From NCBI RefSeq assembly GCF_964031115.1, contig NZ_OZ035006.1, positions 930,001-994,000 on the forward strand: 64,000 nt of DNA. Reading direction: 5' to 3'. Shown here in pieces: positions 55,308 to 64,000 of this stretch; the stretch's first letter is position 1, and every line of letters begins with the position of its first letter. The notes below the pieces were generated by a model, which did no database searches, had not been told where the DNA came from, and worked only from the letters and a program-made list of their open reading frames with translations. Origin of the DNA: Spiroplasma endosymbiont of Clivina fossor. Its GTDB lineage: Bacteria; Bacillota_I; Bacilli_A; Mycoplasmatales; Nriv7. A program made the position numbers and the translations under genes.

Positions 55308-55787
55308 TTATATATTTTTATGAAATTTTTTAATATGAAATTTGTTTGAACCAGGATAACTATATTCTTGTATTGTTATTTTTACATCTTTAATTTTTTT
55401 AGCAGTATAAAAATATTCAATATTTGTTTTTTGAAAATCTTTATCAAAAAATTCTCTTTCTTCTGGGGTGCTGTTTTCTTTTTTATAATTATAAATTTCT
55501 TTAATTTCTTTAAATACTGGTTCATTGGTAAAGACAGCAAACCCTCTAGTATTTTCTCCATAATTTTTTATTTCCAAAGGTAATTGCTCTTTTACTGAAT
55601 CAATATTAATATATACTGGGTCACTGCCTTTTTTATACAATGATTGTAAATAACTGTTATTTATTTCTGGAAATGTTAAGTCATATGTTTTATATTGAAC
55701 TTGTTGTGTTTCATTTTCTTTTTTAGAACAACCCACCATTGGTAATATTATTAATGTCGAAAGAGTTATTATATTTAAAATTTTCAT
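55308..55787 (-). CDS. Lipoprotein with a different domain at the viral locus
   Basis: 159 residues. The signal peptide is nearly the same as in the lipoprotein at 18535 (MKILNIITLSTLIILPMVGC), but the mature body (TFPEINNSYLQSLYKKGSDP ... YFYTAKKIKDVKITIQEYSY) is unrelated. It lies in the same place: after a plectrovirus ORF1 end and an (AT)16 tract, converging on an effector gene. If the body mirrors the adsorption domain of the virus once next to it, it would define a second receptor type. That virus is deleted apart from 14 codons. Confidence 0.75.
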   Translation of the reverse strand: MKILNIITLSTLIILPMVGCSKKENETQQVQYKTYDLTFPEINNSYLQSLYKKGSDPVYINIDSVKEQLPLEIKNYGENTRGFAVFTNEPVFKEIKEIYNYKKENSTPEEREFFDKDFQKTNIEYFYTAKKIKDVKITIQEYSYPGSNKFHIKKFHKNI

Positions 55788-55817
55788 TATTTTAATTCCT
55801 TTATTACTTTATTTTTT

Positions 55818-55892
<75 letters not shown>

Positions 55893-55893
<1 letters not shown>

Positions 55894-56082
55894 GTCGTGT
55901 TTAGTTTTCTTAGGTATTGCTTTGAAGAAGTAAAACAATCAGCTAATTATATTATTTAATTACTAAACCAACCATACCTTTCTTGTTATTGTCATTTTTA
56001 TTCTTTTTCATTTTATCATATTATTGAATTTTTACACAATGAAAAATTATTAATTTTATTAAATTTTAACTAATATTTTTAC
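55893..56082 (+). repeat. R1 repeat next to ISLre2
   Basis: A full R1 copy with GGTCGTG in place of GGTCGCG, running into the 3' side of an ISLre2 gene as at 47763. Confidence 0.75.
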
Positions 56083-58537
56083 TTACTTAAATGTAATATA
56101 TTTATTTGTATATACAATTCTACCTTTATTAATTCAACTATCATCATTTTTCTTATTATATTTATTTCATAATGAACTTTTATATATTTCTTTTCTGATT
56201 TCTATTTCTGAATTAATATTTTCATTAATGTAATGTAATACATTTAATTTGTTTAAATTTGCCATTCTTAAATGTAATAGGTTATTTAAATTCTTATGAT
56301 TATATATTAGACTTCTTGCAAAATTAATATGATAATTATAATTTTTAAATTTAAAATAAATATAAAAGTGTTATTAAAATAATTTTTAGATTATTTTTAC
56401 AAATATTTTGTCATTAAAACATAATAAAAATTATTATTTACAATAAAAAAAGACTGAAATTTTAAATTATCAAATATATTTAAACTAATAGTTGTAAATT
56501 ATAAATTGAAGCTATTAAATTAAATCTTAAAGCAAATCTTTTTCTACGATTTCGATATTTTTCACTAATAATTTTAAATTTTTTAAGTATAGCAAAAACA
56601 TTTTCAATAACAATTCTCATTTTTGAAATTCGCTCATTATTTTGCTTTTCTTCTTTATTTAAAGGGTTTTTCTTTGATTTTCTTTTAGGAATTAAAACAT
56701 TATGATTAATTTTTTGTATGCCTTGATAACCTAAATCCACTAAAACAGTTGTTTCTGGTAAAAATTTAATTTTTGAATCTTTTAAAATTTTAAAGTCATG
56801 GTTTTTACCATAAGAAAAATCAGAACTAATAATTTTTTTACTATCTTTTTCAATTATAACTTGTGTTTTTATTGTGTGTTTTTTCTTTTTTCCTGAGTAG
56901 TGCTGTTTTTGTCTTTTTTTGGGCGTTGGATTTGGCTTTCAGTTACATCAATTATAACAGTCTTATCTTTGAAATAATCTTTTAATAGTGATTTTTGACC
57001 AGTAAGTTGTTGAAAATTAGGGTGTTTTATTAAAGTGTCTTCAATTCATTTGATATTTCTATAACAACTACTTTCACTAATATCATAACTTTTTGCAATA
57101 TGAAAATAAGTTCTATATTCTCTTCAATATTCTAAAGTCATTAAAATACGATTTTCTAATGATAATTTATTGGTTCTTCCGCGACGAAATCTCTTTTTTA
57201 ATTCTTCTATTTTTAAAATTTCTAGCATTTTATTAAAAGTAGTATGTTTAATACCAGTTAATCTTAAAAAATTTTTATCACTTATTTGATTATTTTTTTT
57301 TAAATTTCATTTAAATTCCACCTTTTTATTAAAAACAACAATTCAATTATATTTTAAATTAATTTTGCAAGAAGTCTATTTTTGCTCCATATCCTAATTG
57401 TTGTTTTACTAAATGTGATACATCACTTTCAATGCTACAACCAATATTTCATTCTAAATTTTGATTATGAATACCTTGCTTATTATTACTGAAATAATTA
57501 CTCGCCTTTCTTAAATTTATTTTAATATCTTTATTTAATTCATTTTTAGCAACATTACGAATGTTTTTGATTAATTCTTGATGATTGCCATCCTTATAAA
57601 ATTTAATTCAACTATTTAATGTTACTTTGCGATTTTCAAAAATAATATTAAATGCCGTTTGTTTTAATTTTTTAATAGCATGATAACCATCTAAAATATA
57701 TCTAACATTACCAAAGCTATTGGCAATTTCTCTAATTCAAGAATCACCATCGCCACAAACAATTATTTTGTCATAATTAATATTCACATAATGTTTTTGT
57801 AATTCTCTAATTAATAAATCACGATAATCCATCGTATTTATTCGTTTACCAACTTTTAACATTAGAAAATGACCTCGTTTGTTTTCTAATTCTCTACGAG
57901 CATTTTTGTAATTTTTTTCTTTATGTCCGGTATGAAAAGTAACTAAACGAATTCTTTGGTCTTGTTTAACTTTCTGATCTAATGTCGCCAAAAATGTTTC
58001 ATCTAGTTGAATATATAAATTCTTATTTTTGACATCAATTCTAGTTTTAGTTTCTTTTTCTGCTAATTGAAAATATTCGGCAATATCGTATTTATTTAAA
58101 ATATTTGAAATACTACCTTTTGAAATATAACAATGATTTAGAGCATCTAAAACATCAAGATAGCGTTTGCCATCACCCAGAAGACTTAAAACTTTAAATT
58201 GGACATCAAAATAAATGCGTTGTTTGGGTAATAGACCAATTTCTTTATCTAACAAACATACATATTCAAATTTACCTGATTTTTGATTTCAATATTTATA
58301 TCGGCGTCGTTTAAAAGTAACATCACCAAAAATTGTAATAATTGTTCTTGGTGCAAAATGAACTACTTTATAACCTTGTTTTAACCGATAATGATATTTA
58401 TATAAGTATTCATCTAATTTTTCATATTCATTAGCCAATTGTTCACATTTATTGGTGTACATATTTTTATGGGTTGCGAATAAACTGAATCAATGCTTGT
58501 TTTCTAAGGTTTTTACATTATTATTAATTTCTAACAT
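56083..58537 (-). pseudogene. ISLre2-family transposase with IS5 inserted
   Basis: Start 58537, stop 56083. An IS5 (56309-57377, ATT duplication) splits off the last ~75 codons. Without it the gene would be 460 codons plus stop. The uninterrupted middle reads from CLLDKEIGLLPKQR through VCGDGDSWIREIANSFGN to NIGCSIESDVSHLVKQQLGY. Divergent from the effector at 58780, 242 bp apart. Confidence 0.85.
56309..57377 (-). mobile_element. IS5-family element, copy h, frameshifted
   Basis: 1069 bp with ATT at 56306-56308 and 57378-57380. An extra T in the poly-A/T run after the orfA start stops orfA at once, as in the copy at 1014-2082. Confidence 0.92.
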
Positions 58538-58779
58538 AAAAAATCACCTTTCTCGGTAGAGTAATTTTAACAAAGTTAAATTTCGTTAGTTTATTTTTCT
58601 GTTTTAATGATAATTTTTTTCTAGAATTAGTATTTAATATTCTTAAAAAATGATAGAAATTCTTATTTAATAAGTTATAATCAACTTGTATTAATTAGAC
58701 TGTACAAATTTTAGAAAGGATGTTGATTGTTCGATAAATTTTATTAATTAGTAAAATTAACGAAAAGGATTTGATTAAT
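58538..58779. promoter_or_regulatory. Divergent ISLre2/effector region
   Basis: As 51557-51799. TATAAT at about 58676 and the conserved GAAAGGATGTTGATTGTT leader precede the effector. Confidence 0.5.
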
Positions 58780-60900
58780 ATGAAAAAATTACTTAGTTTA
58801 TTAAGTACAATAACAATAGCGAGTAGTGGAATGGCGGGAATCGTTGCCAATAGTCCTTATCCAACACAAGAAAAATTAGAAAATATAAATTATAAAAGAC
58901 AAAAACGAAGCAATAATGAAAATAATAAAATAAATAGAACAAAAATTGTCATTAGAACGAATAGGGAAATTTATGCTAGTGGAATTATTTTAAATAATAA
59001 AGTATATTTTGGTTCACAAGATCATAATGTTTATGAATATGATCCAGTGACAAATCAACAAATAATTGTCATTAGAACAGAAAATAAAATTTTTTCTTCT
59101 GGTGTTGTTTTAAATAACAAAGTATATTTTGGTTCACAAGATCATAATGTTTATGAATATGATCCAGTAACAAATCAACAAAAAATTGTTATTAGAACAA
59201 AAGGAGAAGTTTGATCTTCTGGTGTTGTTTTAAACAATAAATTATATGTTGGTTCATGAGATCATAATGTTTATGAATATGATCCAGTAACAAATCAACA
59301 AAAAGTTGTTATTAAAACAGAAGGGCAAGTTTGATCTTCTGGTAGAATTTTAAACAATAAATTATATTTTTGTTCATTAGATGAACATAATATTTATGAA
59401 TATGATCCAGTGACAAATCAACAAAAAATTGCTATTAAAACAAATGGTGAAGTTTATTCTAGTGGAGTTACTTTAAATAATAAATTATATTTTGGTTCAC
59501 ATGATAATAATGTTTATGAGTATGAGCCGATTACAGGCCAACAAAAAGTTGTTATTAAAGCAAATGGTATAATTGATTCTTCTGGTGTGGTTTTTAAAAA
59601 CAAAATATATTTTGGTTCGGATGATAGTAATGTTTATGAGTATGACCCTACAACGGCAAAACAAAAAGTTGTTATTAAAGCAAATAGCTGAATAAGATCT
59701 TCTGGTGTGGTTTTCAACAATAAATTATATTTTGGTTCACACGATAATAATGTTTATGAGTATGATCCAATTACAGGACAGCAAAAAATCATTATTAGAA
59801 CAAATAACAATGTTGATTCTTCTGGTGTGGTTTTAAATAATAAATTATATTTTGGTTCACAAGATCATAATGTTTATGAATATAGTGAATACTATTTAAA
59901 TTCAAATTTATGACAAATTAATGATAATTCTGATACTGAAATTTTGAATGAATTAAATTATTTAAATCCTGATTTAGATATTTCACAATTAGAAATTATT
60001 AGTAAAACAAATAATTCAGCTATAGTAAAAATAAAAGATAATTTAAATAATAATGATAATAATATAAAAATACATTATTCAATTGATAATGGGCAAAATA
60101 AAATTATTAATTTAAATGAATTGATTAAAAAAGCATTATTTTTTAAATTTCGAGACGAAAATCCTAATTTAAAATTTAAGGAAATAAATTATATTGATAC
60201 TGATAATTTAAATTTTTGAGATATTGAAATAACAAAAAAAGAAAATTCATTTTTATGATCTAATGTTCCTAAAAATGTATGTTCTGATAGAGAAATTATC
60301 AATAAAACTCCAAATACAAGATCATTTAATGTACCTGCTTGTGAATATAATTCAAAATCAAAATTAGTATTTCAAATTACAACAGGATTAACTAAAACAA
60401 AACAAGAAAATAAATTAAATGGTTGAAACATAAATTCTGATGATGAAATAAAATTAACAGATTTTACAAATATAAATAATGAAAATTCTGAAATCATTAA
60501 TGTATTATCAAATGAATTTGATTTATCAAACACAAATAAACAAGAAAAAGAAATGATTTTAAGTATTTTTAAGGAACCCGCTGATAAATTTGAACTTAAT
60601 CCCAATGAAAAATTAAAAATTACTTATCCAGTAAGAATAATTACATCTAAAGTTATATTAAATTTAAAACAAAAAATTACAGGAAATATTACTGCCAAAA
60701 TAATTGATGATAACAATAAAGAACAAATAGTTACATTATCAATTACAGAAGTAATGCAAATTTTACAAAAATATAATTTATTACCCAATGAAATTACTAT
60801 AGATAAAAACAATGATAAAATAACATTTAACGGTGAAGCATTTTTTTCATCAGAAAGAGAAGGGTCGGTAAGAACAAATACAGTTACTACTATAGTATAA
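58780..60900 (+). CDS. Secreted beta-propeller/ETX-MTX2-like effector
   Basis: A complete 706-residue protein (UGA = Trp). Signal peptide MKKLLSLLSTITIASSGMAG; basic linker; eight tandem ~40-residue repeats (about 54-370; e.g. KVVIKANGIIDSSGVVFKNK, NVYEYDP), each like one PQQ-type propeller blade; a linker; then a C-terminal ~200 residues with IINKTPNTRSFNVPACEYN, LVFQITTGLTKTK, FELNPNEKLKITYPVRI and LKQKITGNITAKI. The alternating polar/Ser-Thr strands and PNEKLKITY turn resemble ETX/MTX2 pore-forming toxins. The propeller would bind a surface ligand and the C-terminus form a pore; this is inference. Shares leader and signal peptide type with the OTU effector. Confidence 0.82.
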
Positions 60901-60994
60901 AGTTTTATAAAAACGATATTAGCTATTTAGAACAATAACTTTAATTAAAACAAGCCCAACAAGTTTAAATTTCTTGTAAAAATAAAAAATATTC

Positions 60995-61026
60995 AAACCA
61001 GTAATTAACTAAAATTACTGGTTTTT
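60995..61026 (+). terminator. Effector gene terminator
   Basis: AAACCAGTAATT stem with its complement, followed by TTTTTATTTT. Confidence 0.82.
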
Positions 61027-61108
61027 ATTTTGACAAAATAAAAAAATGAAAAAGTTGTTTAAGAGCAGTATCATCATATAAAGCTACATTTTGGGGTAGT
61101 GATTTTAA

Positions 61109-62429
61109 GGGACTGTACAATTAACTGTGTCTCTAAGTAATTAACTTAAATTCACTCTGTCCTCAAATTTTATCATTAAATGTGAAATTGCACTACCCCA
61201 ATTTTGAATTGGCATCGTTCATTTCTTAACCATATTTTGAAATGCTAAATAAAATATTTTAAAAACTGATGCGTCATTAGGAAAAATCTTTTTATTCTTA
61301 ATGACTTTTCTTAATTGACTATTAACAGATTCAATCGCATTAGTTGTGTAAATAATTCTTCTAAATTCCTGAGGATATTCAAGAAAAATTATTAAATTAT
61401 TTCAGTTATTTTTTCATGATTTAGTAATTTGTGGATACTTTTTATTTCATTTTTCTGAAAAATGATCTAAAGCAATTAACGCTATTTCTTCATTAATTGC
61501 TGTATAAATTGATTTTAAATCATTAGCTACAAGTTTGCGATCTTTGTAAGGAACAAATTTTAAACTATTGCGAATTTGATGAACAATGCATAATTGATGC
61601 TGTGTTTTTGGGAAAACAGCTTCTATTGCATCAGACATCCCAGTTAAATTATCACTACAAGCAACAAGAATATCTTGTAACCCACGATTTTTCATTTCCG
61701 TAAGATTATTAAGTCAAAATTTGGCTCCCTCATTCTCACTAATTCACATTCCTAAAATATCTTTTAAACCATCTAAATTAATTCCTAAGGCAAGATAAAC
61801 TGCTTTATTTATTATTCGTTTATCTTGCTTTACTTTAACAACAATACAATCAAAATAAACAATCGGATAAATCTTCTCTAAAGGTTTAGTTTGTCACATT
61901 TTAACTTCTTCAATAACATCATCAGTTATTTGACTAATTAAACTTTCTGAAATTTCTGCTCCGTGATAGAATTCTTGCAATTGTGCTTTGATATCAGAAA
62001 TTGTCATTCCTCTTGCATATAAAGAAATTACTTTTTGATCAAAGTTATCAAATCTTCTTTGTCTTTTTGGAATAATTACTGGTTCAAAAGTACTATTTCG
62101 ATCTCTTGGTACATCAATTGCGATTGAACCATTTTTAGTAATAATGGTTTTTTGTGTGTTGCCATTTCTTTTATTATGATTCTCATCAGTTTCAAGATAA
62201 TCTTTAATTTCCGTATTTAACATTCGTTCAGTTAATTTTTTGGTAAATTCCTGAAAAATAGTATTGCCTTTAAATAAATCTTGTGGATTATCAATATTTT
62301 CTAAAAAATAATCAACAACTTTATCAATTGCGTCAGGTTCTTTTTTTATTTTTTTTGTCATTTTCTGCTCTCCTTCTTTTAAGTATAATTCAGAATGAAT
62401 TATCGAGACACAGAATTTTGGACAGGCTC
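61109..62429 (-). mobile_element. IS256-family element, 1321 bp, intact
   Basis: An exact 8-bp duplication GATTTTAA at 61101-61108 and 62430-62437. It sits between an effector terminator and a lipoprotein gene, the same place as the copy at 17180 but at a different target sequence, so the two insertions were independent. Confidence 0.95.
61141..62361 (-). CDS. IS256-family transposase
   Basis: 406 residues, essentially identical to 17212-18432, with the same motifs and intact. Confidence 0.92.
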
Positions 62430-62456
62430 GATTTTAACAGTTTTTTAATTTAGTTA

Positions 62457-62972
62457 TTAAGGATTTTCAATTTCAATTTCAAAATTATTTGTACATATTA
62501 AACTATAATCTGTTGTATTATCATCTTGTTTGTAGTCATTTAAATTTGTGCCTTGTGCTTTAATTGTTATTTTTTTATTGATTACTCATTCTTTCTTTCC
62601 TGCTTTGGTTCCATATGTAGTTATTAATTTTTGAATTTTTTGTTGTTTACTCTGATTATTAGAGAATTCTGATTGTATAAATTTGAAAGTAAGATTGTTT
62701 AAATTTTTTAATTCCGGTAATTTTTCATTTAGATTGATATTATCTTCTTTCTTTATGTTAACTTCTATAAGTCTGGTTGTTGGCCAAGTTACGAGGTCAC
62801 CAAAATGAAACCTCACCTTTTGTAAGTTTTTGATTTCAAAATTATAAATTTTATTAATATCTTTATTACTATCTTTATTTTTTTGTTTTACTGGTTCATT
62901 TGTTTTTTTGGAACAGCCGATTATTGGTAGTGTTATTAATCCTAAAACAGCGGTTATATTTAAAAATTTCAT
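62457..62972 (-). CDS. Lipoprotein related to the viral adsorption domain
   Basis: 171 residues with lipobox LPIIGC. The mature part is a diverged homologue of the lipoprotein at 18535: IYNFEIKNLQKVRFHFGDLV, NINLNEKLPELKNLN and TNNFEIEIENP align, but the middle differs (WPTTRLIEVN in place of YPVTQVAIE). Downstream of an (AT)16 tract and a plectrovirus ORF1. The N-terminal domain of that ORF1 lies outside the window, so whether it matches this lipoprotein cannot be checked here. Confidence 0.82.
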
Positions 62973-62999
62973 AAAATTAACTCCTTTATTTTATTTTTT

Positions 63000-64000
<1,001 letters not shown>

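Overview
The window comes from a Spiroplasma chromosome, most like the citri/phoeniceum/poulsonii group. It is very AT-rich. UGA must be read as Trp: metK, ftsY, mnmA, lon, an OTU protein and others stay open only with that code. It carries SpV1-like plectrovirus genes and is packed with insertion sequences (IS).

Ordinary chromosomal genes form a thin backbone, all on the minus strand: metK behind a SAM-I-like riboswitch (2584-3970); mnmA-ftsY-ylxM-ymdB (7092-10372); a giant FtsX-type permease with a broken paralogue (32037-38696); a decayed cobalamin-uptake operon that still has its riboswitch (38956-40560); lon with a CIRCE/HrcA operator, tig, a DUF3196 gene and tRNA-Arg(UCU) (42923-47629).

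Five IS families surround it: IS5 (ISL2-like group, 1068 bp, 3-bp ANT target duplication, -1 frameshift), IS1595/ISXO2-like (about 1145 bp, 8-bp duplication), IS256 (1321 bp, 8-bp duplication), ISLre2 and one IS3/IS150. Many are nested. Two kinds of dispersed non-coding repeat start with related 23-bp motifs.

The most interesting part is a module seen three times: ISLre2 transposase, a divergent secreted-effector gene about 245 bp away, a terminator, (IS256), then on the opposite strand a lipoprotein gene, an (AT)n tract and the adsorption-protein gene of a plectrovirus. Module 1 (12060-24660) carries a 1385-residue protein with signal peptide, ankyrin repeats, an OTU deubiquitinase domain and a C-terminal hydrophobic segment, the architecture of the S. 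poulsonii male-killing toxin Spaid. Modules 2 and 3 (47944-55893 and 56083-64000) carry near-identical proteins with an eight-repeat beta-propeller and an ETX/MTX2-like C-terminal domain; the first is split by an IS. In module 1 the lipoprotein carries almost the same ~130-residue domain as the N-terminus of the viral adsorption protein beside it, which suggests a receptor-masking superinfection-exclusion factor.

The module 1 plectrovirus runs 24559 to 18535: small membrane and basic proteins, major coat, Zot-like ATPase, adsorption protein, lipoprotein. Upstream (25050-29010) lie a SocA/Panacea-like gene, a terminase-like gene and a DDE integrase. No CRISPR array or rRNA was seen.
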